From: Nitriliruptoraceae bacterium
GTDB taxonomy: Bacteria > Actinomycetota > Nitriliruptoria > Nitriliruptorales > Nitriliruptoraceae
NCBI GenBank assembly: GCA_003565155.1
Contig: PXDB01000041.1
Span: 62,001-126,000, forward strand
DNA length: 64,000 bases
Direction of reading: 5' to 3'
Notes under the pieces: model-generated
Database searches by the model: none
Seen by the model: the letters and a program-made list of their open reading frames with translations, nothing else
Told to the model about the DNA's origin: nothing
Shown: positions 44,431-53,316 of the stretch, in pieces
Numbering within the stretch: the stretch's first letter is position 1
Layout: every line of letters begins with the position of its first letter
Made by a program: the position numbers and the translations under genes

Positions 44431-46848
44431 GTGGAACGGGTACGGGCGGTGGAGGCGGCACTCGACCGCGCCATCGCGACGGCACCGATGGCGGACGATG
44501 CCGACGGTCGCCCCGCGCCAGGTGGTGACGCCGATCGGACCTCGGGCGACGCCGCCGACCGGGCTGCGGGGGGCGCCGACCGCGCTGCTGGTGGCGCCGA
44601 CCGGGCTGCTGGGGGCGCCGACCGGGCTGCTGGGGGCGACAGCGGCGACCGCCCGCTGGGTCTGCCGGACGGCCCCACCCGGGCACAGGCCCTGGCGGCC
44701 TTCATCGACCAGTACACCTCCCGCACCCTGGACGTGGTGGCCCGCGAGCTGCGGCTGGCCGGGGTCGGTTACTACACCATCAGCTCCGCGGGCCACGAGG
44801 ACAACGTCGCTCTCGGTGCCCTGACCCGGCCCACCGACCCGGCGTTCCTGCACTACCGCTCCGGCGCGCTGTTCCTCGCGCGCGCTCGTCAGGTCGGTGC
44901 CGACGAGACCGCGGTGGACGACGTCCTGTGCTCGCTGCTGGCCAACCGCGAGGACCCCGTGGCCAGGGGCCGTCACAAGGTGTGGGGGAGCCGGGCGCGG
45001 TGGGTGGTGCCCCAGACCGCCACGATCGGCTCGCATCTGCCCAAGGCCGTGGGCACGGCGGTCGCCATCGACCGGCGTCGCGCCACCCGGGTGGCCCCTG
45101 CCACCTCGACGGAGGTGCCCGACGACGCCATCGCGCTGGTCTCCTTCGGCGACGCCTCCCTCAACCACGCGACCACCCAGACCGCGGTGAACGCCGCCCG
45201 CTGGTCCGTGCGCCACGGCGCCCCGACACCGGTGCTGTTCGTGTGCGAGGACAACGGCCTCGGTATCTCCGTCGCCACGCCGCCGGGCTGGGTCGAGCGC
45301 AGCGTCAGCCATCTCCCGGACCTCGCGTACGTGTCGGCCCGCGGCGCGCTGGACGAGGTGTGGGCCGCCACGGCCCACGCCGTCGACCTCGTCCGCACCG
45401 ACCGGCGTCCGGTCTTCCTGCACCTCGAGACCGTCCGGCTGTGGGGGCACGCCGGCAGCGACGTCGAGGTGGCCTACCGCGACCGGTCCGCCATCGAAGC
45501 CGACGAACAGCGCGACCCACTCCCGCGGACCGCCCGACAGCTGCTCGCCGCCGGGGTGGTCAGCCGGGACGCGCTGCAGGAGCTGGTGGCGGCACAGCGC
45601 CGGCACGTCCGGCAACGGGCGGACGCGCTCTCGCGCATCCCCCCGCTGCGCACCCGTGCGGAGGTGGTCGCGCCCCTCGCCCCGCACCGTCCCGACGCGG
45701 TGCGGGCCGAGCTGGCCGCACGCCCCCTCGACCCGGGCAGCCGCCGGCGTGTACACCCGCGGGGGCTGCCGGAGGAGGCGAGCACGCCGGGGGAGCGCAC
45801 CCTGGCCGCCGCGATCCGGTCGACGCTGCACGACGAGCTGCTGCGACGTCCCGAGCTGCTGGTGTTCGGCGAGGACGTGGCGGCCAAGGGCGGGGTGTAC
45901 GGGGTGACCGGTGGGCTCCGCGACCGGTTCGGTCCACGCCGGGTCTTCGACACCCTGCTGGACGAGACCTCCATCCTGGGGTTCGCCCAGGGCGCGGCCC
46001 TGCTCGGGTTCCTGCCGGTGCCGGAGATCCAGTACCTCGCCTACCTGCACAACGCCCTCGACCAGCTCCGCGGCGAGGCGGCGTCCACCAGCTTCTTCTC
46101 CGACGGTGCCTTCACCTCGCCGATGGTGGTGCGCATCGCCGGGCTCGCCTACCAGAAGGGGTTCGGCGGCCACTTCCACAACGACCACGCCCTCGCCGCG
46201 ATCCGGGAGATCCCCGGCATCCACCTCGTCGTCCCGAGCCGCCCCGACGAGGCTGCGGCGCTGCTGCGGGGTGCGCTGTCCATGGCCGCGACCGACGGCA
46301 GTGTCGTGGTCGTCGTCGAGCCCATCGCCCTCTACCACGAGCGGGACCTGCACGAAGCCGGGGACGGCGGGTGGCTGGCCACGGTGTCGCCACCCGACCA
46401 GCTCCTGCTGCCGGGTGCGGTCGGCGTGCACGGCGACGGCACGGACCTCGCCCTGGTCACCTACGGCAACGGGCTCCGGATGTCGCTCCGGGTGGCTGCG
46501 CGGTTGCGCGCCCAGGGGGTCCGGGCCAGGGTGATCGACCTGCGGTGGCTGCAACCGCTCGCCCTCGACGCCCTCCGTACCGAGGTGGCGGCGTGCCGGT
46601 CGGTGCTGGTGGTGGACGAGTGCCGTGCCAGCGGGGGGATCGCCGATGCCGTCGTGGCCGGCCTGGTCGAGGACGGGCGCGGACAGCGGATCGCCACGGT
46701 GCGTGCGGCTGACAGCTACGTCCCCCTGGGACCCTCCGCGGAGGCGGTCCTGGTCACCGAGCCGCAGATCGAGGCGGCCGCCCGGCGGCTGTGCGGGCGC
46801 CCACCCGCCGAGGCCCCGTCGGGTCGACGCCGTCGTTCCGCCCGCTGA
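44431..46848 (+). CDS. Fused 2-oxoacid dehydrogenase E1 (alpha+beta)
   Basis: This 805-residue thiamine-diphosphate enzyme joins the E1 alpha-type (about residues 90-430) and beta-type (about 470-790) domains. The alpha half has YYTISSAGHEDN, HYRSGALFLAR, the TPP-binding VSFGDASLNHATTQTAVN and CEDNGLGISVATP. The beta half has VFGEDVAAKGGVYGVTGGL, DTLLDETSILGFAQGAALLG and EPIALYHERDL. The fused, branched-chain-type arrangement is known in several bacteria. An N-terminal low-complexity stretch has a repeated DRAAGGA unit (44560-44640). GTG 44431 has GGAGG 5 nt upstream. No E2 or E3 gene lies beside it; it sits within the threonine operon. Confidence 0.85.
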   Translation: MERVRAVEAALDRAIATAPMADDADGRPAPGGDADRTSGDAADRAAGGADRAAGGADRAAGGADRAAGGDSGDRPLGLPDGPTRAQALAAFIDQYTSRTLDVVARELRLAGVGYYTISSAGHEDNVALGALTRPTDPAFLHYRSGALFLARARQVGADETAVDDVLCSLLANREDPVARGRHKVWGSRARWVVPQTATIGSHLPKAVGTAVAIDRRRATRVAPATSTEVPDDAIALVSFGDASLNHATTQTAVNAARWSVRHGAPTPVLFVCEDNGLGISVATPPGWVERSVSHLPDLAYVSARGALDEVWAATAHAVDLVRTDRRPVFLHLETVRLWGHAGSDVEVAYRDRSAIEADEQRDPLPRTARQLLAAGVVSRDALQELVAAQRRHVRQRADALSRIPPLRTRAEVVAPLAPHRPDAVRAELAARPLDPGSRRRVHPRGLPEEASTPGERTLAAAIRSTLHDELLRRPELLVFGEDVAAKGGVYGVTGGLRDRFGPRRVFDTLLDETSILGFAQGAALLGFLPVPEIQYLAYLHNALDQLRGEAASTSFFSDGAFTSPMVVRIAGLAYQKGFGGHFHNDHALAAIREIPGIHLVVPSRPDEAAALLRGALSMAATDGSVVVVVEPIALYHERDLHEAGDGGWLATVSPPDQLLLPGAVGVHGDGTDLALVTYGNGLRMSLRVAARLRAQGVRARVIDLRWLQPLALDALRTEVAACRSVLVVDECRASGGIADAVVAGLVEDGRGQRIATVRAADSYVPLGPSAEAVLVTEPQIEAAARRLCGRPPAEAPSGRRRRSAR

Positions 46849-46916
46849 GCGATGACGCCGCCGGGCTACCCTCCCGACCCCACGGCCCGGCAGGACCCAC
46901 GAACCTGGAGCACCGA

Positions 46917-47921
46917 GTGGCCCCCTCTGACGGCCGGTCCGGCGCGCCCCGGGAGGAGGCGCTCCGCCACCACACGGTGCAGGTTCCGGCCACTACCGCC
47001 AACCTCGGTGCGGGCTTCGACGCCTTCGGTATGGCGCTGGAGTCCCATCTCGTCGTCCGATCGACACCCCGCGGACAGCGCACCGACCGCCTCGAGGTGC
47101 TCGACGACGCCGAGGTGTCGACCGGCGACGACAACCTGATCTGGCGCAGCCTCGTCGCCGGCTGCGAGACCTTCGGCGTGCCGATCCCCGATGTCACCCT
47201 GCGGGTGCGCAGCCGCATCCCGCTCCAGCGTGGCATGGGCTCCTCCTCGGCCGCGATCGTGGCGGGCATCACCCTGGCGCGCGAGCTGGCCGGCCTACGG
47301 CTGCACGATCGGCAGGTGGTGGAGCTCGCGACCGAACTCGAGGGCCACCCCGACAACGTCGCTCCCGCGGTGCTCGGCGGGCTGGTCGCCTGTGCGCGCA
47401 GCAACGACGGCCGTCTGGTGTTACGGCGGGTGAACCCGGCTCCGGGCTTGCGACCACTGGTCCTCGTCCCTCAGGAGCGACAGGCCACACCCACCGCCCG
47501 GGCCGTCCTGCCGGATACCGTGCCGGCGGGCAGCGTCGCGGATCAGGCGGCCCGTGCGGGCCACGTCCTCGCGGCGTTGTCCGGGGTCTGGCCGGCGGCC
47601 GCCGCCCTGTCCGGGGACCACCTGCACGAGCCGGCGCGAGCCGGGGTGATGCCGGCCTCGGCCGCGCTGTTGGCGGCGCTGCGCGAGGACGGTCACCACG
47701 CCTGGCTCTCAGGTGCCGGCCCGAGCGTGGCCGTGGCCGTGCAACGCACCGACCCGGATGCCCCCGTGGCTGTCCGCACCCACGCCGCGGCGCACGGTTT
47801 CCACTGCCGCACGCTGGACTGGGACCTGTCCGGCGCCCGGGTCTGTCCTGATGACGGCTGTGGTCTGGCGGGCACCCGGGACTGCATGCTGTGTCCCCGC
47901 CACCGGTTATCCTCCGCGTAG
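46917..47921 (+). CDS. thrB: Homoserine kinase
   Basis: This GHMP kinase phosphorylates homoserine for threonine synthase. The 334-residue protein has VPATTANLGAGFDAFGMALE, the ATP loop PLQRGMGSSSAAI, ELEGHPDNVAPAVLGG and the late LSGAGPSVAVAV. GTG 46917 has GGAG 6 nt upstream. The last 25 or so residues carry four cysteines (C-x4-C-x7-C-x2-C, VCPDDGC then DCMLCPRH), not part of the usual fold, and suggest a bound metal. Confidence 0.92.
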   Translation: MAPSDGRSGAPREEALRHHTVQVPATTANLGAGFDAFGMALESHLVVRSTPRGQRTDRLEVLDDAEVSTGDDNLIWRSLVAGCETFGVPIPDVTLRVRSRIPLQRGMGSSSAAIVAGITLARELAGLRLHDRQVVELATELEGHPDNVAPAVLGGLVACARSNDGRLVLRRVNPAPGLRPLVLVPQERQATPTARAVLPDTVPAGSVADQAARAGHVLAALSGVWPAAAALSGDHLHEPARAGVMPASAALLAALREDGHHAWLSGAGPSVAVAVQRTDPDAPVAVRTHAAAHGFHCRTLDWDLSGARVCPDDGCGLAGTRDCMLCPRHRLSSA

Positions 47922-47923
47922 TC

Positions 47924-47945
47924 GGCGCCCGCGTTCGTGGGCGCC
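47924..47945 (+). terminator. Hairpin right after thrB
   Basis: GGCGCCC (47924-47930) and GGGCGCC (47939-47945) pair over 7 bp with an 8-nt loop, three bases after the thrB stop. With no T run it may be a weak terminator or part of the rho leader. Confidence 0.45.
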
Positions 47946-48089
47946 CACCCGGGGACCCGACCGCAGCGTGCCCCGGTTCGACGCACCCGACGGCGCGTCC
48001 CGCCTCGTGGCCGACCGCGATGCGGTGCCTGCCGGTTGACCCCGATGGCCCGCGTGCGGACGCGAGACGGCCACCTTCCGGAGCCTGAG

Positions 48090-49835
48090 ATGGATCGCAC
48101 CCTGTTGGAGAGGAAGTCCGTCGCGGAGCTGCGGGAGATCGCGGCCACGCTCGGGCTGAAGGGTTTCCAGCGGTTGAAGAAGGCGGAGCTGATCGATCTG
48201 CTGCTCAGCTCCGCGTCCCAGGGGGATCCCTCGGACGCCGACGGTACTGGCGGCCACGAGACTCGTGCAGACGGTCCCCAGGCGGCGGGCGGCGACAGCG
48301 GTGGCGGCGCCACCGACGGGCAGCGCGGTGACGACCGTTCCGCAGCCACGGACGGGGACCGGTCCCCGTCGGAGGGCGGGGGTCGGACCCGGGCGCGCGG
48401 TGGGCGGCAGCGTGCGGGCCAGCAGGATGACCGCGGTGATGGCGTCGACACCGCGAAAGGCGGTCGCGAGGAGGCGCAGGGGCACGGCCGTGGTGGTGAC
48501 CGCGACCAGGACCGCCAGGGGCGGGACCGCAAGCGCGGCCGCGACCGGGGCGATGACCGTCCCGATGATCGCGGCGGTGACCGCCCGAACGACCGCGGCA
48601 ACGACCGCGGCAACGACCGTCCCAGCGACCGCGGCAACGACCGTGGTGCCGACCGCCCGAACGACCGCGGCAACGACCGCGGCAAGGAACGGGGTCGGGC
48701 CGGCGAGGAGGACAGCGACGCCGAGGTCCGCGAGGGCGTCCTCGACCTGCTGCCGGAGGGGTACGGCTTCCTGCGGTGCACCGGCTACCTCGCCGGCTCC
48801 CAGGACGTGTACGTCTCGCAATCCTTCGTCCGTCGCTTCGACCTGCGGCGTGGTGACCTGATCTCCGGTCCGATCCGCCGGAACCGCAACAGCGACAAGT
48901 TCCCCGCCCTGGCCCGCGTCGAGCACGTGGAGGGCCAGGAGTTCGACCCGCGGGGTGACGATCGGCACCGACCGGCCTTCGCGGATCTCGTCGCCCTGCC
49001 GCCCTCCTCCCGCCTGTCGTTGGGCGCGGCGACCGACCAGCCCACCCCGCGGTTGGTGGACCTGCTGACGCCGCTGGGGCGCGGGCAGCGGGCGCTGGTC
49101 CTCGCCCCGCCGCGCGCCGGCAAGACCGCCGTGCTCAAGGACCTCGCGCGGGCGATGCGGGACGCCGACGTCGATCTCGAACTGCTCGCGCTGCTGGTGG
49201 ACGAGCGTCCCGAGGAGGTGACCGCCGTCGAGCGCAGCACCGGCGCCGAGGTGGTGGCGACCACCTTCGACCGGTCGCCCGAGGACCACACCCAGGTCGC
49301 GGAGCTGGTCGTGGAGCGGGCGAAGCGCCTCGCGGAGCGTGGTCGTGACGTGGTGGTCTTCCTGGACTCGCTGACGCGGCTGGCGCGGGCCTACAACACC
49401 GTGGTGCCCTCCAGCGGCCGGGTGCTGCCGGGTGGGGTGGATCCGGCGGCGCTGGCCCCGGCGAAGCGGCTGTTCGCCGCTGCCCGGGACCTCGAGGGCG
49501 CCGGCAGCCTCACCATCGTGGCGACGGTGGTCGTGGGCACCGGTTCCCGTATGGACGAGGTCATCGCCGAGGGCTTCACCGACACCGCCAACATGGAGCT
49601 CCACCTCGACGGGTCCCTGGCGCAGCAGCGCCGCTACCCGGCGGTGGACGTGGTCGCTTCCGGGACCCGCGGCGAGGAGGAGTTGCTCACCGCCGAGGAG
49701 CTCGCCGGGGCGCGGCAGCTCCGTCGGAGCCTCGCCAGAGCCACGCCGGAGGACGCCCTGGAACAGGTCCTCGGCCACCTCGAGGCGGCCCCGGACACCG
49801 CCGCCCTGCTGGAGCGGATCACCCGCAGCGGCTGA
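48090..49835 (+). CDS. rho: Transcription termination factor Rho
   Basis: Rho is the RNA-dependent helicase that ends untranslated transcripts. The 581-residue protein has an N-terminal SAP-like Rho_N helix pair (LERKSVAELREIAATLGLKG) and then a 170-residue disordered Arg/Gly/Asp-rich insert with repeated RGND units (near 48590-48690). The RNA-binding cold-shock-like domain (EGVLDLLPEGYGFLRC) follows. The ATPase core comes last, with Walker A APPRAGKT (about residues 339-346), LLVDERPEEVT, FLDSLTRLARAYN and GTGSRMDEVI. ATG 48090 is favoured by GGAG 6 nt upstream over ATG 48045. Inserts of this type are typical of actinobacterial Rho. Confidence 0.95.
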   Translation: MDRTLLERKSVAELREIAATLGLKGFQRLKKAELIDLLLSSASQGDPSDADGTGGHETRADGPQAAGGDSGGGATDGQRGDDRSAATDGDRSPSEGGGRTRARGGRQRAGQQDDRGDGVDTAKGGREEAQGHGRGGDRDQDRQGRDRKRGRDRGDDRPDDRGGDRPNDRGNDRGNDRPSDRGNDRGADRPNDRGNDRGKERGRAGEEDSDAEVREGVLDLLPEGYGFLRCTGYLAGSQDVYVSQSFVRRFDLRRGDLISGPIRRNRNSDKFPALARVEHVEGQEFDPRGDDRHRPAFADLVALPPSSRLSLGAATDQPTPRLVDLLTPLGRGQRALVLAPPRAGKTAVLKDLARAMRDADVDLELLALLVDERPEEVTAVERSTGAEVVATTFDRSPEDHTQVAELVVERAKRLAERGRDVVVFLDSLTRLARAYNTVVPSSGRVLPGGVDPAALAPAKRLFAAARDLEGAGSLTIVATVVVGTGSRMDEVIAEGFTDTANMELHLDGSLAQQRRYPAVDVVASGTRGEEELLTAEELAGARQLRRSLARATPEDALEQVLGHLEAAPDTAALLERITRSG

Positions 49836-49887
49836 GCCAGGGGCGGGCGTCGCCGGTGCGACGGCCGGCCCGGCGGCTGCGCTCGTG

Positions 49888-50247
49888 TCAGCGTCCGGCC
49901 CACAGCCAGTGCAGGTCCATCTGGCTGGCGACCACCGCCAGCACCAACCCCAGCGCCAGTACCAGCGCGCCGATCCGCAGCGCCGTGCGGTCCAGGGCCA
50001 GTTCCGCGGGGCCGTCGTCCGGCGCTGACGTTGCCACGGTCAGCGCCGCGGCATCGAGCAGCGCCGTGGCCATGTCCAGTTCGGACTCGGGCACGATCAC
50101 CTCGCTGCCCCCCTGCCCGAAGGCGAGGTTGGGGTGCATCCCGCCGGTGTCGTCGTGGACCGCACGCGCATCGATGCCGTGGCCGCGGAGCATGGACGCC
50201 GCCACCTCGGCGTCGACGCGGCTGGTGAAGCGCCGGATCCGCGCCAT
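49888..50247 (-). CDS. DUF2007-type small membrane protein
   Basis: The 119-residue protein has an N-terminal DUF2007 fold (RRFTSRVDAEVAASMLRGHG, AVHDDTGGMHPNLAFG, VIVPESELDMATALLD) and one C-terminal transmembrane helix (RIGALVLALGLVLAVVAS). DUF2007 proteins resemble P-II-like signalling domains, but their role is unknown. ATG 50247 has AGGAGG 7 nt upstream. It converges with rho. Confidence 0.7.
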   Translation of the reverse strand: MARIRRFTSRVDAEVAASMLRGHGIDARAVHDDTGGMHPNLAFGQGGSEVIVPESELDMATALLDAAALTVATSAPDDGPAELALDRTALRIGALVLALGLVLAVVASQMDLHWLWAGR

Positions 50248-50336
50248 CGACCCGCCTCCTGCTCCTCGGTGCTGCTGCCGGCCCCCCGGCGCCGTCTCCA
50301 GGACATCTAAGGTACGCCACGCACGGCGGGCGCACC

Positions 50337-51272
50337 TCAGCAGAGCCCACCCGCACCCGGCAGGGGGGACAGGCAGGTCGGCCACCAGTGCACCGCCAGC
50401 ACCATCGGCACGGCGACGGCAACCCCGCGGCGCGTGGCGGCGGTCGCCGCGATGGCGATCGTGACCCCGGCGGCCAGCGCCCCCCGGTGGACGCCCTGCA
50501 GCAACCCGCCGCCGAGCAGTCCGCCCGCTGCGAAGGTCTGGATCAGCACCACCAGCAGCAGCGGGGTGACCACCGTGGTGCGGGCGACGCTCACCCCGGT
50601 GGGCACCAGGCGGTCCACCAGCAGCAGCACCGCCACCATCGCCAGCAGGTTCAGCACCAGGGCCAGCAGCGGCGCCCCGGTCGCGACCCGCACCAGTCCG
50701 GTGACCAGGGCGACGGCGACGGCGCCGAGCCCGAAGGTACGGACCAGTTCGGTCAGCGAGGTGTCGGGGGAGCGGGGGAACCCGTCCCGGCTGCGCACGC
50801 TGAGGAAGCCCATCAGCACGATCGCCCCGAGGCTCAGCACCGCCACCCGCAGCACCAGGACACCGATCGCGGCGACGTCCGCCCCGGCCTCCACCGACAG
50901 CCCGACGCTGCCCAGTGCGGCGGCGACGGGCCCGCCGCCCACCAACAGCACCGTGGCGACACCGGCGACGGCGACGGGTAGGAGCAGCAGCGCCGCCGAG
51001 GTGGTGGGCTGGGAGGTCCCGGCGACACCGAGGTGGCCGCTCGCGGATCGGAACCCGAAGGCCGCCGGCCCGTCACCGCGGTAGCGGGCCAACAGCACCG
51101 GTACCAGCATGGCGACCGCCGCCAGCCACAGCACGTCGATGAGCATCCCGAGCACCCCGGTCCGCGGGAGGAGCGGCAACCGGGAGACGAACCCCGCCAA
51201 CGACGGCCCGATGACGGCGACGGCGGCAGCGAGGATGACGTCGGTCTTGGCGTCGTCAGCTTCGATGAACAC
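50337..51272 (-). CDS. Polytopic membrane protein of unknown function
   Basis: This 311-residue protein has about eight hydrophobic helices. An internal cytoplasmic or loop segment contains LLARYRGDGPAAFGFRSASG. I cannot place it in a named family with confidence; the general look resembles CPBP/YhfC-like integral proteins. GTG 51272 is chosen; a TAGCTT element 8 bp upstream and no ribosome-binding site suggest a leaderless mRNA. Confidence 0.55.
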   Translation of the reverse strand: MFIEADDAKTDVILAAAVAVIGPSLAGFVSRLPLLPRTGVLGMLIDVLWLAAVAMLVPVLLARYRGDGPAAFGFRSASGHLGVAGTSQPTTSAALLLLPVAVAGVATVLLVGGGPVAAALGSVGLSVEAGADVAAIGVLVLRVAVLSLGAIVLMGFLSVRSRDGFPRSPDTSLTELVRTFGLGAVAVALVTGLVRVATGAPLLALVLNLLAMVAVLLLVDRLVPTGVSVARTTVVTPLLLVVLIQTFAAGGLLGGGLLQGVHRGALAAGVTIAIAATAATRRGVAVAVPMVLAVHWWPTCLSPLPGAGGLC

Positions 51273-51398
51273 GGTCCGGGAAGCTACCACCCGGCTGCTG
51301 GCTACCCTGCCGTCCGCCACCCGCGTCGTCCCCCGCGGGTCGGCCTCCCGCGGTCCGCACCCGCCCGCGCACCGCCCGCATCGAGGCAGGAGTCCAGC

Positions 51399-52286
51399 GT
51401 GCTCGCAGCGTCCATGGTCGTGGTCGGGGACGAGATCCTGGGCGGCTACGTCCCCGACACCAACTCCCAGCTCGTCGCCCGCCGCCTGCAGGAGCACGGG
51501 GTGGAGCTCAGCTGCGTCCACGTGGTCGCCGACGACCTGGCGGCGATCGACGAGGCGCTGCAGACCGAGCTGTCCCGCCCGCGTCCACGGGTGGTACTGA
51601 CCTCCGGGGGTATCGGTTCCACCCCCGACGATCTCACCTACGAGGCCGTGGCCGAGAGCCTCGGGCTCGAGCTGGTGGAGGACCCGACGATCGCCGCACG
51701 GATCGAGCAGGCGGTCGTCTGGTCCCGCGAGCACGGGCTGGAGGTCACCGACGCCTTCCGCTGGCACCTCGCTCGGATGGCGCGGATCCCCGCCGGCAGC
51801 CGGCTGCTGGAGCGCGACGGCGGGTGGTCACCCGGTGTCGCCGTCGACATCGACGGCGGCAGCGACGCGGACGGGGCGACCGTCGTGGTGCTCCCCGGCG
51901 TGCCGACGGAGTTCGAGGCCCTCCTCGACGAGGCCGTCGTGCCGCGCCTGGTCGCCGGACGCAACCCGCGGCCGCACGTGCGCGAGCTCACCCACCACTA
52001 CCCGGAGAGCGCCCTGAACCTGGTGTTCGCGGAGGTGCTGGAGCGCCACCCCGAGGTCAAGCTCGGCAGCTACCCGGGCCGGCCGATGCTGGTGCGCCTG
52101 CGGGGTCCGCACGACCCCGTGGAGGCGGCTACCGAGCGGATCGCCGACGCCATCGCGCAGCTCGACGACAGCGACGCCGGCCGCAGCATCGCGGCTGCCC
52201 GTGCCGCCCGGTCCGCGGCCCGGGAGCAGGCCCGCGACCGGGCGCAGGCCCATATCCGTGCCGCCGCATCCGAGGAGGACGCGTGA
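51399..52286 (+). CDS. CinA N-terminal type molybdopterin-binding domain protein
   Basis: The 295-residue protein has a MoCF fold (VVGDEILGGYVPDTNSQLVA, LTSGGIGSTPDDLTYEAVAE) and the C-terminal KLGSYPGRPMLVRLRG segment. It lacks the CinA C-terminal deamidase domain. Such stand-alone proteins may act on a pyridine nucleotide or a molybdopterin-like ligand. GTG 51399 has AGGAG 6 nt upstream. The stop overlaps mca (GTGA), so the two are coupled. Confidence 0.8.
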   Translation: MLAASMVVVGDEILGGYVPDTNSQLVARRLQEHGVELSCVHVVADDLAAIDEALQTELSRPRPRVVLTSGGIGSTPDDLTYEAVAESLGLELVEDPTIAARIEQAVVWSREHGLEVTDAFRWHLARMARIPAGSRLLERDGGWSPGVAVDIDGGSDADGATVVVLPGVPTEFEALLDEAVVPRLVAGRNPRPHVRELTHHYPESALNLVFAEVLERHPEVKLGSYPGRPMLVRLRGPHDPVEAATERIADAIAQLDDSDAGRSIAAARAARSAAREQARDRAQAHIRAAASEEDA

Positions 52287-53215
52287 ACCGCCGAGTGCTG
52301 TTCGTCCACGCCCACCCCGACGACGAGTCGTCGAAGGGCGCAGCCACCGCCGCCCGCTACGTCGACGAGGGCGCCGAGGTGGTGCTGGTGACCTGCACCG
52401 ACGGTGACGCCGGCGACGTCCTCAACCCGCAGGCGGCGCCGATCGCCCCGGACGCGATGCGCGCGACCCGGGCCCGCGAGCTCGCTGCGGCCGTCGCCGC
52501 GATCGGCTTCACCCGCACCCACGCGCTCGGCTACGTCGACTCGGGCTACCACGAGGACCCATCGGAGGTCGCGGAGGGCACCTTCTCCCGCATCGAACTC
52601 GACGCGCCCTCCCGGCAGCTGGCGGCGATCCTGCGCCGCGAGCGCCCCCACGTGGTGGTCACCTACCCGGAGAACGGCGGCTACCCCCACCCCGACCACA
52701 TCATGAACCACCTCGTGACCATGCGGGGTCTGGAGCTCGCGGAGGACCCGGGCGCCGACCTCGGCGACGGTCCCTCGGCGGGGCACGCCGCGGCGCTGTC
52801 CCCCTGGCGCGTGCCCAAGGTGTACGCAACCTCGACCTTCCCCCTGGAACGCCTCGAGGCGCTGCACACCGCGATGCTCGAGGCCCACGGCCAGAGCCCC
52901 TACACCGAGTGGCTGGAGTCACGGGCCGACAAGGTGCCCGCCGAGGTGCCCGACGCCCGGGTGCGCTGCGGGGAGCACTTCTCCCGACGTGACGCGGCGC
53001 TGCTCGCCCACGTCAGCCAGATCGACCCCGACGGCTTCTGGTTCGGTGTGCCCCGCGACCTCGAGCGCGAGCACTACCCCTACGAGGCCTACACCGTGCT
53101 GCGCAGCGACGTGCTGGTGCAGCCGGTGGAGGACGACCTGTTCGCCGGTCTGAACGTCGCGGCGATCGACCGGGGCCAGGACCCTGCGACGGCTCCCACC
53201 GCCCGCGGCGCATGA
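52283..53215 (+). CDS. mca: Mycothiol S-conjugate amidase
   Basis: Mca hydrolyses mycothiol S-conjugates so that mercapturic acids can be exported, a detoxification step. The 310-residue LmbE/PIG-L protein has the zinc-binding HAHPDDESSKG (H11, D14), LVTCTDGDAGDVLNP, LGYVDSGYHED and GGYPHPDHIMNH. It is close to the mycobacterial Mca pattern and longer than MshB-like deacetylases in this class. Its presence implies mycothiol use and fits with the SigR/RsrA system elsewhere in the window. Confidence 0.88.
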   Translation: MNRRVLFVHAHPDDESSKGAATAARYVDEGAEVVLVTCTDGDAGDVLNPQAAPIAPDAMRATRARELAAAVAAIGFTRTHALGYVDSGYHEDPSEVAEGTFSRIELDAPSRQLAAILRRERPHVVVTYPENGGYPHPDHIMNHLVTMRGLELAEDPGADLGDGPSAGHAAALSPWRVPKVYATSTFPLERLEALHTAMLEAHGQSPYTEWLESRADKVPAEVPDARVRCGEHFSRRDAALLAHVSQIDPDGFWFGVPRDLEREHYPYEAYTVLRSDVLVQPVEDDLFAGLNVAAIDRGQDPATAPTARGA

Positions 53216-53260
53216 CCGGGGCCAGGACCCTGCGACGGCTCCCACCGCCCGCGGCGCGTG
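53169..53260 (+). repeat. 46-bp duplication spanning the mca stop codon
   Basis: Two 46-bp copies (53169-53214, 53215-53260) differ by one base and a partial third follows. The first copy encodes the mca C-terminus and stop. The second lies wholly outside the gene and duplicates that end. Confidence 0.92.
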
Positions 53261-53316
53261 ACCGGGGCGGCTGACCCCGCCCGACGCGCGCTTCGGGGCC
53301 GGGACGCGCCACCGCC

